Source: Porphyrobacter sp. GA68 | GTDB taxonomy: Bacteria > Pseudomonadota > Alphaproteobacteria > Sphingomonadales > Sphingomonadaceae | Reading direction: 5' to 3' | Length of the DNA: 64,000 nt | Assembly: GCF_022605525.1 (NCBI RefSeq) | Contig: NZ_JAKQYJ010000001.1 | Span: 911,001 to 975,000, forward strand | In this document: one piece after another, positions 51,212 through 60,393 of the stretch | How the letters are laid out: each line of letters opens with the position of its first letter | Position numbering within the stretch: the stretch's first letter is position 1 | Program-made: the position numbers and the translations under genes | The notes under the pieces: generated by a model | Database searches by the model: none | The model's input: only the letters and a program-made list of their open reading frames with translations | What the model was told of the DNA's origin: nothing

Positions 51212-53028
51212 TGACCAGCCGGGGGGCGGGCGGCAAGCAGAGCGGTCCTTACGCCAGGCCAAGCGGCGGCAGTCGCCTGGCAAGGTTTCTGCCAATCCTC
51301 GAATGGGGCCGGACCTATGACAGGGACGTCCTGACGAACGATCTGGTCGCGGCGGTCATCGTCACGATCATGCTGATTCCGCAAAGCCTCGCCTATGCCC
51401 TTCTGGCCGGGCTGCCGCCGGTCGTTGGCCTGTACGCGTCGATCCTGCCGCTGGTGGCTTACGCGATCTTCGGGACCAGCCGCACACTGGCGGTGGGTCC
51501 GGTCGCCGTCATTTCGCTGATGACGGCGAGCGCCGCGGGAGCCGTGGCCGCGCAGGGCACCGCGCTGTATATGGAGGCGGCCATTACGCTCGCCGCGCTG
51601 TCGGGGGTGATGCTGGCGGTCATGGGGATGTTGCGACTGGGGTTCCTTGCCAACCTGCTGTCGCATCCGGTGATCAGCGGCTTCATCAGTGCCAGCGGCA
51701 TCCTGATCGCGACCAGCCAGCTCGGCCACATCCTCGGCATTTCGGCCGGTGGAGACAACTGGCCCGAGATGCTGGGCAGCCTTGGTTCGGCTCTCGGCGC
51801 GATCAACCCATGGACCATGGCTATCGGGGTTCCGGCGACGCTGTTCCTGTTCTGGGCGCGCAAAGGATCAAAGCCCCTGCTGCTGAAGCTCGACGTGAAC
51901 GCGCGCGCCGCCGACATCAGCGCCAAGATTGCGCCGGTGGTGGCTGTCGCCGTGACCATCCTCGCCGTAGTCCTGCTCGACCTGGGCGAGCGCGGCGTGA
52001 ACGTGGTCGGGGCGATCCCGCAAGGCTTGCCTCCCTTCGCCCTGCCATCGACCGATTTCGGGCTCATTTCCCAGCTCTGGGTGCCCGCGCTCCTCATATC
52101 GATCATCGGCTTCGTCGAGAGCGTATCGGTGGCGCAGACCCTCGCGGCGAAGCGCCGGCAGCGGATTTCACCCGATCAGGAGCTGGTCGGCCTCGGCGCC
52201 TCCAACATCGCCAGCGCTCTGTCGGGCGGGTATCCGGTAACGGGCGGGTTCGCGCGTTCGGTGGTCAATTTCGACGCCGGTGCGCAGACGCCGGCGGCGG
52301 GCGCTTTCACCGCGGTCGGGATCGCGCTGGCGGGCCTGTTCCTCACGCCCCTGCTATTCAACCTGCCGATCGCCACTTTGGCGGCGACGATCATCGTCGC
52401 GGTGCTGAGCCTGGTGGACCTCAGGACGCCCGGCCGGCTGTGGCGTTATTCCAGGACCGACTTCGCCGCGCACATGGCGACCATCGGCACTACCTTGCTG
52501 GCCGGAGTGGAGATGGGCGTGATCGCCGGGGTCGCGGTCGGCCTGCTGCTTTACCTGTGGCGCGCCAGCCGCCCCCATGCCGCCATCGTGGGGCGGGTTC
52601 CCGAAAGCGAGCACTTCCGCAATGTGGAGCGGCACAAGGTGTTCACCGTGCCGCACGTCCTGTCGATCCGCATCGACGAAAGCCTGACCTATCTCAATGC
52701 CCGCTGGCTGGAAGAATACGTGCTGGAACAGGTCGCGGAGCGGTCCGCGGTGCGGGACGTCATCCTGATGTGCAGCGCCGTCAACGAGATCGACGCGTCG
52801 GGGCTGGAGAGCCTGGAGGCGATCAACCACCGCCTGATCGACGCGGGCATCGGACTGCACCTGTCGGAGGTAAAGGGTCCGGTGATGGACCGGCTGCAAC
52901 GCACGCACTTCCTCGACACCCTCAACGGCCGCGTGTTCCTGTCACAGGACCGTGCGTTCCGGGAACTGGCCAGCAACGGCGGGCATCCCGAAATGCCCGT
53001 CGAGGATGCTGCGCGCGGGATGATCTAG
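51211..53028 (+). CDS. SulP family anion transporter with STAS domain
   Basis: 605 residues from the ATG at 51211, overlapping the SQR stop. The membrane part (about residues 35-420) shows SulP signatures: LTNDLVAAVIVTIMLIPQSLAYALLAGLPPVVGLYASILP and GFVESVSVAQTLAAKRRQRISPDQELVGLGASNIASALSGGYPVTGGFARS. The C-terminal STAS domain (about 465-590) contains the VNEIDASGLESLEAI strand-loop. SulP proteins move sulfate or other anions. In this operon it may remove sulfate/sulfite produced by persulfide oxidation; import or export is not proven. Confidence 0.93.
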   Translation: MTSRGAGGKQSGPYARPSGGSRLARFLPILEWGRTYDRDVLTNDLVAAVIVTIMLIPQSLAYALLAGLPPVVGLYASILPLVAYAIFGTSRTLAVGPVAVISLMTASAAGAVAAQGTALYMEAAITLAALSGVMLAVMGMLRLGFLANLLSHPVISGFISASGILIATSQLGHILGISAGGDNWPEMLGSLGSALGAINPWTMAIGVPATLFLFWARKGSKPLLLKLDVNARAADISAKIAPVVAVAVTILAVVLLDLGERGVNVVGAIPQGLPPFALPSTDFGLISQLWVPALLISIIGFVESVSVAQTLAAKRRQRISPDQELVGLGASNIASALSGGYPVTGGFARSVVNFDAGAQTPAAGAFTAVGIALAGLFLTPLLFNLPIATLAATIIVAVLSLVDLRTPGRLWRYSRTDFAAHMATIGTTLLAGVEMGVIAGVAVGLLLYLWRASRPHAAIVGRVPESEHFRNVERHKVFTVPHVLSIRIDESLTYLNARWLEEYVLEQVAERSAVRDVILMCSAVNEIDASGLESLEAINHRLIDAGIGLHLSEVKGPVMDRLQRTHFLDTLNGRVFLSQDRAFRELASNGGHPEMPVEDAARGMI

Positions 53029-53154
53029 TTCGCGTTGCATGGCGCGAAGCGTTGCTGCGCCTTTCTGGCGGCGCTCGGCCTGACCGTCCACGATTGACGC
53101 AGCGCCGGGATCGATTTGCGGCGGCGGCCGGTTCATGATGCAAGGAGATGATTG

Positions 53155-54384
53155 ATGCTGCTTGAAAAAATCAAGACGCCGGGCCTGTCCCATCTGTCCT
53201 ACCTGGTCGGTTCGGGCGGCAAGGCCGCAGTGATCGACCCGCGCCGCGACTGCGCATGCTATGTGGAAATGGCCCGAGCCGAAGGGCTGGAAATCACTCA
53301 CATCTTCGAGACGCACAGGAACGAGGATCTGGTTTCCGGTGCGCCCATTCTGAAGAACCTGACTGGCGCGCGTGTGCTCCACGGTCCCAATCCGGCAGGT
53401 GATGTTGTGTACGCCGACACCGCCCGTGAAGGAGACGAATTCAAGATCGGGCAGCTGACGGTCCGGGTGCTGGAGACGCCCGGCCACACCGACGATCACC
53501 TCGCCTTTGCGGTTTACGACACGGAATACGGGGACGGGGCGGTGGGGGTGTTCACCGGCGATGCGTTGTTCGTGGGTGATGTGGGCCGTACGGATTTCTA
53601 CCCCGATCGCAAGCGCGAGGTGGCGGGACTGCTGTACGATTCGCTGCAGAAAATCCTCGCGCTCGGCGATCAGGTAATCCTGTACCCTGCGCATGGGGCC
53701 GGCTCCGTCTGCGGATCGGGCATGGCGGAGCGCGAGTTTTCAACCTTGGGGCACGAGCGGGCGAACAATCCGCGCCTGCAGTTCGCCAGCCGGGAGGCGT
53801 TCATCGACTTCAAGGTGGCGGAGAACCACTACCAGCCGCCGTACTTCCGGCTGATGGAGCGGCTCAATCTGGAAGGCAGCGTGCCGGCGCCGCGCGTGAT
53901 GCGCCCGCAGCGCCTTTCGCTGACCGAGCTGAAGGCGCTGGACGTCGATCATCTGGTCGACGTGCGCGAACCGCTGGCCTTCGCGGCGGGCCATTTGCCT
54001 GGCTCGATGAGCCTGCCTGTGAGCATGATTTCCGCTTTCGCAGGCTGGTTTATTCGTGAAGGCGAGAGCGTTGCCCTGCTCGCTTCGGACGAAGATCAGC
54101 TCGAGGCGGCCATGACGCATCTGGTGCGAATTTCGCTCGACAATGTCGCGGGAGGTTACGTCGGCATCGTTCCGGCCGCTGCGCAGGGGCATGAAATGAA
54201 AGCCATCGGGATGATCGGCACCGATGAGGTGGAGCGAAGGCTGGTTGCGTCCGATCACGACTGGACCTTGCTGGACGTGCGCGACGCAGACGAACGGGCC
54301 GAGAGCGCGATCGACGGGTCCGAGCACATTTATGCCGGCGAACTCAACGAACGCTGGCGTGAACTCGACCCGGCGCGCCGTTAA
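53155..54384 (+). CDS. MBL-fold rhodanese protein, truncated by an in-frame stop
   Basis: 409 residues from the ATG at 53155 (CAAGGAGATG upstream). An MBL domain (about 1-240) keeps H111, D136 and H180 but has THRNEDL (53-59) instead of HxHxDH, so two usual ligands are missing. Rhodanese repeat 1 (about 265-345) lacks the active-site Cys. Repeat 2 begins WTLLDVRDADERAESAIDGS but ends at TAA (54382-54384) just before its Cys loop; the same frame continues to 54507. A full protein would be about 450 residues. It follows the SulP gene after 126 bases, the only large gap in this operon. Confidence 0.88.
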   Translation: MLLEKIKTPGLSHLSYLVGSGGKAAVIDPRRDCACYVEMARAEGLEITHIFETHRNEDLVSGAPILKNLTGARVLHGPNPAGDVVYADTAREGDEFKIGQLTVRVLETPGHTDDHLAFAVYDTEYGDGAVGVFTGDALFVGDVGRTDFYPDRKREVAGLLYDSLQKILALGDQVILYPAHGAGSVCGSGMAEREFSTLGHERANNPRLQFASREAFIDFKVAENHYQPPYFRLMERLNLEGSVPAPRVMRPQRLSLTELKALDVDHLVDVREPLAFAAGHLPGSMSLPVSMISAFAGWFIREGESVALLASDEDQLEAAMTHLVRISLDNVAGGYVGIVPAAAQGHEMKAIGMIGTDEVERRLVASDHDWTLLDVRDADERAESAIDGSEHIYAGELNERWRELDPARR

Positions 54385-54507
54385 ACCCTGATGTGCGCCA
54401 GCGGCATGCGCGCCACCGTCGCCGCGGGCTGGCTGGCCAGCCGGGGATTTGGCAAGCTGGATGTGTATCTCGGCTCAATGGGAGCGTGGAAGGCGGCCCA
54501 TCGCTGA
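54385..54507 (+). pseudogene. Severed C-terminal part of the rhodanese protein
   Basis: Directly after the TAA, the same frame reads TLMCASGMRATVAAGWLASRG and continues FGKLDVYLGSMGAWKAAHR to TGA at 54505-54507. CASGMR is the C-x4-R active-site loop of a rhodanese, and the alignment with the truncated second repeat is seamless. One base change (TAA from TAC or TAT, since Tyr is usual before TLMC in such proteins) would restore it. Alternatively, it may be restarted at the internal ATG at 54391 as a 38-residue fragment. Confidence 0.8.
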
Positions 54508-54683
54508 CCCCGACCGCTGGCATCTTCGCAGCCATTTTTGCCGGAATGGTGATCGTACGACCCCCTCTGCATAGGCCGCGAGCAGGGATGGGCTCAATTA
54601 ACCATGACATGCAGATGCCGCGGGCTCCTGCTAAAAGCCTGAGCGTTCATGTCTCGCAGCAAAGTTAAGCAAGGGAGCGCCCG

Positions 54684-55535
54684 ATGACCCATGCACCGGC
54701 CTTGTTCATCGGCCATGGCAGTCCGATGAACACACTTGAAGACAACGGGTTCACCCGTTCGTGGCGCCGCATGGGCGAGCGGATACCCCGCCCCCGGGGC
54801 GTGCTGGTGGTTTCTGCGCACTGGTTCATCGGCGCCACGGCAGTCACCGCAATGCCGCGACCCAGAACGATCCACGATTTCTACGGTTTTCCACCAGAGC
54901 TTAACGCCTTCGAATACCCGGCACCCGGATCGCCGGACATCGCAGGAGAGGTCGTGGAGGCCGTCAAGCCCACCTGGGTGGGGCTTGACCGGGATCAGTG
55001 GGGGCTGGATCACGGCACCTGGAGCGTGCTTGCCCACCTCTATCCGGAAGCAGACGTGCCGGTGCTGCAATTGTCGATCAACGCGCTGAAGCCGATGGAG
55101 TACCACCTTGAACTCGGTGCCAGTCTGGCCGCGCTTCAGGATGCCGGGATCATGGTGCTGGGCAGCGGCAATGTGGTTCACAACCTTGGCCGTGTGGTTT
55201 GGAACCAGCCGGACGCGGCGTTCGAGTGGGCGGAACGGTTCGACGACGCGGTGCTTGCCCAGTTGCGCGATGAACCCGGCGATCTGCTGCGGGTGATGGA
55301 GCACCCGGATTACGGTCTGGCCGTCCCGACGCCAGATCACTTCATTCCGCTGCTGTATCTGGCCGGAATGGCGGCTGCGCGTGGCGAACCGCTGAACCCG
55401 CTGGTGCGCGGCTATGCGATGGGGTCGCTGTCGATGACCTGCTACGGCCTTGGCGCGGACGAAGTAACGTGCACCGAAGAAGAGGGGGCAGCCACTGTGC
55501 CGCCCGATGTTCCGGCCGACCAGACGAATATCTGA
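54684..55535 (+). CDS. Class III extradiol dioxygenase (YgiD/4,5-DOPA dioxygenase-like)
   Basis: 283 residues. The zinc/iron ligands appear in [10 protein letters not shown] (His near 11), VVSAHWF (His near 46), and NVVHNLG (His near 165), and the [28 protein letters not shown] block is the family signature. E. coli YgiD cleaves L-DOPA at the 4,5 bond. About 20 extra C-terminal residues ([18 protein letters not shown]) are beyond the usual length. It has its own unit between the sulfur island and the GDSL gene. Confidence 0.9.
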   Translation: MTHAPALFIGHGSPMNTLEDNGFTRSWRRMGERIPRPRGVLVVSAHWFIGATAVTAMPRPRTIHDFYGFPPELNAFEYPAPGSPDIAGEVVEAVKPTWVGLDRDQWGLDHGTWSVLAHLYPEADVPVLQLSINALKPMEYHLELGASLAALQDAGIMVLGSGNVVHNLGRVVWNQPDAAFEWAERFDDAVLAQLRDEPGDLLRVMEHPDYGLAVPTPDHFIPLLYLAGMAAARGEPLNPLVRGYAMGSLSMTCYGLGADEVTCTEEEGAATVPPDVPADQTNI

Positions 55536-55724
55536 ATCCGCAGTTGTGCGTCAGCTTTGTCGATCAGTGTGTTGACACCATCTGGTCCCCGCGGAAGCTC
55601 TCGGTGTCGGAGGCGAGTGTCTCTTGGCGAGACGTTTCTTTCGCTTCGTAATTTGCTACACTTGCGTGACAAACAAAGGCTGGTTAGCTGTTAACCCTAA
55701 TAAAAGAATAAAGGGGACAGGATT

Positions 55725-56720
55725 ATGCCAAAGACAGCCATGCTGGCCGCCGTTCTTGTGCTGGGCGCGATGAGCGCGCCCGCCGCGGCGCAGGGGTCAA
55801 CCAGCCCGACGCCTCCGCCAATCACGTCCCTGACCGTCTTTGGCGACAGCCTGGTTGATGCGGGCAACATCTTTGTCACCACTGGCGGCGCGGTTCCATC
55901 GCCGCGGGACGGTTATTTCCAGGGCCGGTTCACCAATGGCTATGATTACACCGATCTTCTGAGCATCGCCTTGTTCGGCACGCCGACGGTTGCCTCCCTG
56001 CAAGGCGGCACAAACTTCGCGTTTGGCGGCGCACGGGCAACCGCGACCTCGGGCGTGCCCGACCTGACGGAGCAGCTGGGCTTCTTTCGCGCTTCGCTGG
56101 CCGCCGGCAAGACGGTAGATCCCACTGGCCTGTACATCCTCAACTTCGGGGGCAACGACATCTTCGCCGCGTTGTCCGACAACTATCCTTCCACCTATGC
56201 GAACGACAGCGCCTTCCTGCTGGATGCGGCGCGAACTTACGCAAACGGAGTGCAGGAGCTGTCGGATCTCGGCGCGCGCAACATCTTCATCACCGGCTTT
56301 CCCAACGCCACCCCGAACAGCGCGCTGCTGCTGTCGCTCGAGGCGAACGGATACCTGCAGAATGCACTGGGCGGGCTGACCCTGGGTGACACAAACGTCT
56401 ATTTCTACAACTACCTCGACTTCTTCGCGCGCCTGCAGGCAAACCCGACTGCATTCGGCTTGCCGCAGACGATCAATTTCACCGGGAATTGCCGGGCAGC
56501 GGGCGCGGTGCCCAATTGCGACAATTTCTTCTCCTTTGACGGCACGCACCCAACCGCCGCGGTGCACCAGGCGCTGTTCCGCGACATTCAGACCCGGTTC
56601 GCATTTGCGGCGCCGGTGCCTGAACCGTCGACCTGGTTGATGCTGATCGTGGGGTTTGCGTTCGTCGGTGCCGCGCTGCGGCGGCAGCGTTCGGCAAAGG
56701 TGCGCGTCAGCTACTCCTGA
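55725..56720 (+). CDS. GDSL/SGNH esterase with PEPxxWA C-terminal sorting domain
   Basis: 331 residues. Signal peptide ends near PAAAQ (residue 23). The SGNH blocks are FGDSLVDAGN (catalytic Ser near 42), Gly in FAFGGARAT, Asn in NFGGNDIFAAL and the Asp-His pair in DGTHPTAAVHQ. The tail VPEPSTWLMLIVGFAFVGAALRRQ and RSAKVRVSYS is a PEPxxWA sorting signal. So it is a secreted, probably surface-held carbohydrate or lipid esterase. AAGGGGAC precedes the ATG. Upstream lies an AT-rich region with the short dyad GGTTA-N5-TAACC. DUF177 is convergent downstream. Confidence 0.9.
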   Translation: MPKTAMLAAVLVLGAMSAPAAAQGSTSPTPPPITSLTVFGDSLVDAGNIFVTTGGAVPSPRDGYFQGRFTNGYDYTDLLSIALFGTPTVASLQGGTNFAFGGARATATSGVPDLTEQLGFFRASLAAGKTVDPTGLYILNFGGNDIFAALSDNYPSTYANDSAFLLDAARTYANGVQELSDLGARNIFITGFPNATPNSALLLSLEANGYLQNALGGLTLGDTNVYFYNYLDFFARLQANPTAFGLPQTINFTGNCRAAGAVPNCDNFFSFDGTHPTAAVHQALFRDIQTRFAFAAPVPEPSTWLMLIVGFAFVGAALRRQRSAKVRVSYS

Positions 56721-56739
56721 GCAGCGGACGCCGCAGCGA

Positions 56740-57267
56740 TCAGTTCAGCTTCAGGTTCGCCAAGGCTTCGGCCAAGGTCCCGGTCGGGGCTTCATCGCTG
56801 ACGATACCAGCCTCGGCGCGTGCGGCATCCGCTTGCGGTCCCACCGCATACGGATCGATTGCCAGTCCCAGCGTCTGTGCCACCGCCTCGCCCACGTCGA
56901 AACTATCGCCGGCATAGCCGATTTCGTCGAGAGCTTCCGTGTCCAGCTCCACCTCGTCGTCCGGGGCCGCGGGCTGCTCCATGTTCGGGGTGAATACCAG
57001 TGCCAGCGGCTCGTTGATGGTAGTGGCAAAGGGTTCCTGCGAAACGGCGCACTCCTGCTCTATGCGCGCGTTCAGCAATCCGTCCGCGCGCACTGTGCCG
57101 CCACCGCCCGCTTCCAGTTCGACCTCGGCCAGAAGGCTGTGGACCGCGCAGATGCCGAATCGCGCCGCCAGCGCATCGCGCTCTGCTGCGCTTGCTTCAA
57201 TTCTGACGATACCGGTGGGCAGGTGGCGCACCCGGATCAGCCGCTCCATCTCCGAACGCTCGCTCAC
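56740..57267 (-). CDS. DUF177 (YceD) family protein
   Basis: 175 residues. RLIRVRHLPTGIVRIEASAAERDALAARFGI and ADGLLNARIEQECAVSQEPFATTINEPLALVF are family hallmarks, with the Cys in ECAVS in the usual place, and the C-terminal LDEIGYAGDSFDVGEAVAQTLGLAIDPY. YceD proteins are linked to 23S rRNA/large-subunit assembly and usually precede rpmF; rpmF and plsX are absent here. Its start overlaps the ubiquinol-cytochrome c chaperone stop by four bases. Confidence 0.9.
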   Translation of the reverse strand: MSERSEMERLIRVRHLPTGIVRIEASAAERDALAARFGICAVHSLLAEVELEAGGGGTVRADGLLNARIEQECAVSQEPFATTINEPLALVFTPNMEQPAAPDDEVELDTEALDEIGYAGDSFDVGEAVAQTLGLAIDPYAVGPQADAARAEAGIVSDEAPTGTLAEALANLKLN

Positions 57268-57794
57268 AGGGCGATGGCTCCCTTCAGAAGATCCGCGTCG
57301 GATGTCTCTCGCAGTTTGACAGCAAGCGCCTGCAGCCGCTCGGCCAGAATGTCCGCCCTTCCCTGATCCTCCAGCGAGACATTGCGGCGGACCGCCTCTA
57401 TAAAGTCCGTCCCGCCGTCCTTCAGTCCCTCGCGATAGGCGCCCATGCGGCCGCCCAGCGTGCTCATCAACCGCCCCATGTGCTTGCCGACGACCACATC
57501 GTTGATGCCAAGTTCGCGCAACTGGCCGTCCATGTCGGCAACGAACAGCTCGATGAGGTGCGCGCTAGGAACCTGCAGTTCCCGCTCGCCTTCCATTCTG
57601 AGTACCACCAGCGACAAGACGGCGGTGATCATGTCGAACCTGCCCGGCACCGTGTCGGCCACGCCGCAATCGGCATACCACTGCGGTTCGCGGGCGATTT
57701 GCACCACCTTGTGCCACAGCGGACGCATGGCATGGCGCGGGTCCGGGGAGGTGCCCAGCATGCGTTTCAGGAAAGACGGGCGAGTTGCTGGCAT
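57264..57794 (-). CDS. Ubiquinol-cytochrome c chaperone (CBP3-like)
   Basis: 176 residues from the ATG at 57794, since upstream sequence is not conserved-looking and overlaps bamE. The domain reads LWHKVVQIAREPQWYADCGVADTVPGRFDMITAVLSLVVLRME and LIELFVADMDGQLRELGINDVVVGKHMGRLMSTLGGRMGAYREGL, which is the CBP3/UQCC pattern for assembly of the cytochrome bc1 complex. It forms a two-gene unit with DUF177 and is divergent from bamE, an arrangement common in alphaproteobacteria. Confidence 0.9.
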   Translation of the reverse strand: MPATRPSFLKRMLGTSPDPRHAMRPLWHKVVQIAREPQWYADCGVADTVPGRFDMITAVLSLVVLRMEGERELQVPSAHLIELFVADMDGQLRELGINDVVVGKHMGRLMSTLGGRMGAYREGLKDGGTDFIEAVRRNVSLEDQGRADILAERLQALAVKLRETSDADLLKGAIAL

Positions 57795-57955
57795 CGAATT
57801 CCTCCTGCGCGTCATGTGGGCATGCGGGCCGAGGGGGGCAAGCGCCGTGTTCAGCCGCAATTCAAGCCGGCTGCGCCACCGTCGCGCCCTTGATTGCCAG
57901 TTCGTTTCGGCGCGCCTAAAGCTGCCGCCGGAAATCATCAGGAAGTTTGCAAGAA

Positions 57956-58435
57956 ATGCGGCACGACAAGCGGGTGTTGGGATTGGGCGGCGTGCTGGGC
58001 GTGGCCCTGTTGCTGGGCGGGTGCACATCCATCCAGGAATCGCGTGGGTACATCAGGGATGTGGCGCTGATCAATTCCGTGGCTCCCGGAATCGACAACC
58101 AGCGGTCGGTTGAAGAAACCCTTGGCCGGCCTTCCTTCACCAGCGGATTTGGCCAGCCAACCTGGTATTACGTTTCGTCCGTCACCGGCCGCGGCCCTTT
58201 CCGGCAGCCGCGCATCCGCGATCATTCCGTGCTGGCAGTCACCTTTGACGCTGCGGGCAATGTGGCGGCGGTGGAACAGAGCGGGATGGAGCGGGTCGTT
58301 CACCTCAGCCCCGACGGAGACAAGACGCCCACACTGGGGAGGGAGCGCAGCTTCCTGGAAGACCTGTTCGGCAACATCGGCGCCGTCGGCGCACCGGGCA
58401 TGGGCGCACCGGGCGGACCTCCCGGCGGCGGCTGA
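57956..58435 (+). CDS. bamE: Outer membrane assembly lipoprotein BamE (SmpA/OmlA)
   Basis: 159 residues from the ATG at 57956, with AGGAAG upstream. A signal with lipobox LLGGC (Cys near 23) is followed by the BamE domain: IQESRGYI, INSVAPGIDNQRSVEETLGRPSFTSGFGQPTWYYVSSVTGRGPF, and AVTFDAAGNVAAVEQS. The C-terminus is Gly/Pro-rich (GAVGAPGMGAPGG). BamE is a lipoprotein of the BAM complex that inserts outer membrane barrels. hslV follows after 54 bases. Confidence 0.92.
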   Translation: MRHDKRVLGLGGVLGVALLLGGCTSIQESRGYIRDVALINSVAPGIDNQRSVEETLGRPSFTSGFGQPTWYYVSSVTGRGPFRQPRIRDHSVLAVTFDAAGNVAAVEQSGMERVVHLSPDGDKTPTLGRERSFLEDLFGNIGAVGAPGMGAPGGPPGGG

Positions 58436-58489
58436 CCGGCCGCGTAGGCGCGGGTTGATCGCCTGCCCCTGCTTCCCATATCGCCGGAC

Positions 58490-59050
58490 ATGAATGACCC
58501 TGCGGCCAGCCACGGCCTTCAACAGTGGCACGGCACCACCATCATCGGCGTCCGCAAGAACGGCAAAACCGTGGTCGCCGGCGACGGGCAGGTGTCCATG
58601 GGCAACACGGTGATGAAGCCGAACGCCCGCAAGGTGCGCCGGATCGGTCAGGACGGGAAGGTCGTGGCCGGGTTCGCGGGCGCCACCGCCGATGCTTTCA
58701 CCCTGTTCGAACGGCTTGAAAAGAAGCTTGAGCAGTATTCCGGCCAGCTGCTGCGCGCTGCGGTGGAACTGACCAAGGACTGGCGGACGGACAAGTACCT
58801 GCGGAATCTGGAAGCGTTGATGATCGTGGCCGATGCCGACCATCTGCTGGTGCTGACCGGCAATGGCGACGTGCTGGAGCCCGAAGCCGGTATAACCGCC
58901 ATCGGATCGGGCGGAAACTATGCACTCGCAGCGGCGCGCGCGCTCGACTCCTACGAGGACGATGCGGAAACCATTGCTCGCAAGGCCATGGCAGTGGCTG
59001 CCGACATCTGCGTCTTTACCAACGGCAACGTGACGGTCGAAACCGTCTGA
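58490..59050 (+). CDS. hslV: ATP-dependent protease HslV (peptidase subunit)
   Basis: 186 residues. A 15-residue propeptide ([15 protein letters not shown]) precedes the catalytic [28 protein letters not shown], so the mature enzyme starts at Thr16. [14 protein letters not shown] and [14 protein letters not shown] complete the fold. It is the proteasome-like core of the HslVU protease, paired with hslU 15 bases downstream in one transcript. Confidence 0.97.
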   Translation: MNDPAASHGLQQWHGTTIIGVRKNGKTVVAGDGQVSMGNTVMKPNARKVRRIGQDGKVVAGFAGATADAFTLFERLEKKLEQYSGQLLRAAVELTKDWRTDKYLRNLEALMIVADADHLLVLTGNGDVLEPEAGITAIGSGGNYALAAARALDSYEDDAETIARKAMAVAADICVFTNGNVTVETV

Positions 59051-59065
59051 TCTTTCGGGAACACT

Positions 59066-60364
59066 ATGGACAATCTCACCCCCAAGGCGATCGTCGCCGC
59101 GCTGGATGAACACATCGTCGGGCAGAAGGACGCCAAGCGCGCGGTGGCCGTGGCGCTGCGGAACCGCTGGCGGCGGCAGCGTCTGCCCGACGAACTGCGC
59201 GACGAAGTCACGCCAAAGAACATTCTGATGATCGGCCCCACGGGATGCGGCAAGACCGAGATCTCCCGCCGCCTCGCCAAGCTGGCCGGCGCGCCATTCA
59301 TCAAGGTCGAAGCGACCAAATTCACCGAGGTGGGTTACGTCGGCCGCGATGTCGAACAGATTGCGCGCGACCTGGTCGAGGAAGCCATCCGGCTGGAAAA
59401 GGATCGTCGCCGCGAAGCTGTTCGTGAAGCTGCGAGCGAGGCCGCGATGCAACGGCTGCTCAACGCTTTGGTGGGCGAGAACGCCAGCGAGGCGACGCGA
59501 GAATCGTTTCGGCAGCGGATCGTGCAGAATGCGATGAACGACACGGAAGTCGAGATCGAGGTCGCCGATGCGCCCGCCATGCCGATGGACATCCCCGGCA
59601 TGGGCGGCGGCATGGGCATGATCGATCTTAGCGACATGATGAGCAAGGCCTTTGGAAAGAAGCAGGCCAAGCGGCGCAAGCTGAAAGTCCCCGAAGCGTG
59701 GGACAAGCTGGTAGACGAGGAGGCCGAACGCCGGATGGACCAGGACGACGTCGCCCGCGTCGCCCTGCAGAACGCCGAGATGAACGGCATCGTCTTTCTG
59801 GACGAGGTCGACAAGATCGCCGTGTCGGATGTGCGCGGCGGATCGGTCAGCCGCGAAGGGGTACAACGCGACCTGCTGCCGCTGATCGAAGGGACCACGG
59901 TTGCGACGAAGCACGGCCCGATGAAGACCGACCACGTCCTGTTCATCGCTTCCGGCGCATTCCACGTCGCCAAGCCGTCGGACATGCTGCCCGAGCTTCA
60001 GGGGCGGCTGCCGATCCGGGTCGAATTGCGTGCCCTGACGGAAGAGGACTTCGTCCGCATCCTGGCCGAAACCCGGGCCAACCTCGTCAGCCAGTACAAG
60101 GCTCTGCTCGGCACCGAAGACTTGACGATCGAGATGGCTCAGGACGCTGTGCAAGAAGTAGCGAAGATCGCGGCGCAGGTGAACGAAAGCGTCGAGAACA
60201 TCGGCGCCCGCCGGCTGCAAACGGTGATGGAGCGCCTGTTCGAGGAACTGAGCTTCGAGGCGGAGGACCGGGCCGGACAGACGGTGACGATCGACGCGGG
60301 CTACGTGCGCGAGCGGCTGAGCGAGATGGCTGGGAACAGCGACCTGTCGCGGTATGTCCTCTAG
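59066..60364 (+). CDS. hslU: ATP-dependent protease HslU (ATPase subunit)
   Basis: 432 residues. Walker A is GPTGCGKTE (57-65), with LDEVDKIAV as Walker B. The middle intermediate domain is shorter and rich in Gly/Met ([21 protein letters not shown]). The C-terminal NSDLSRYVL docks into the HslV ring. It unfolds substrates for HslV. No other heat-shock gene is in the operon. Confidence 0.98.
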   Translation: MDNLTPKAIVAALDEHIVGQKDAKRAVAVALRNRWRRQRLPDELRDEVTPKNILMIGPTGCGKTEISRRLAKLAGAPFIKVEATKFTEVGYVGRDVEQIARDLVEEAIRLEKDRRREAVREAASEAAMQRLLNALVGENASEATRESFRQRIVQNAMNDTEVEIEVADAPAMPMDIPGMGGGMGMIDLSDMMSKAFGKKQAKRRKLKVPEAWDKLVDEEAERRMDQDDVARVALQNAEMNGIVFLDEVDKIAVSDVRGGSVSREGVQRDLLPLIEGTTVATKHGPMKTDHVLFIASGAFHVAKPSDMLPELQGRLPIRVELRALTEEDFVRILAETRANLVSQYKALLGTEDLTIEMAQDAVQEVAKIAAQVNESVENIGARRLQTVMERLFEELSFEAEDRAGQTVTIDAGYVRERLSEMAGNSDLSRYVL

Positions 60365-60393
60365 CGCGGCAGAAGTGCGGATCCAATCAGCCG

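Noticed and set aside
54508..54683. Possible remnant of a membrane protein gene after the rhodanese (PTAGIFAAIFAGMVIV in one frame)
   Set aside because: Only about 16 hydrophobic residues without a start signal or conserved context; too little to call.
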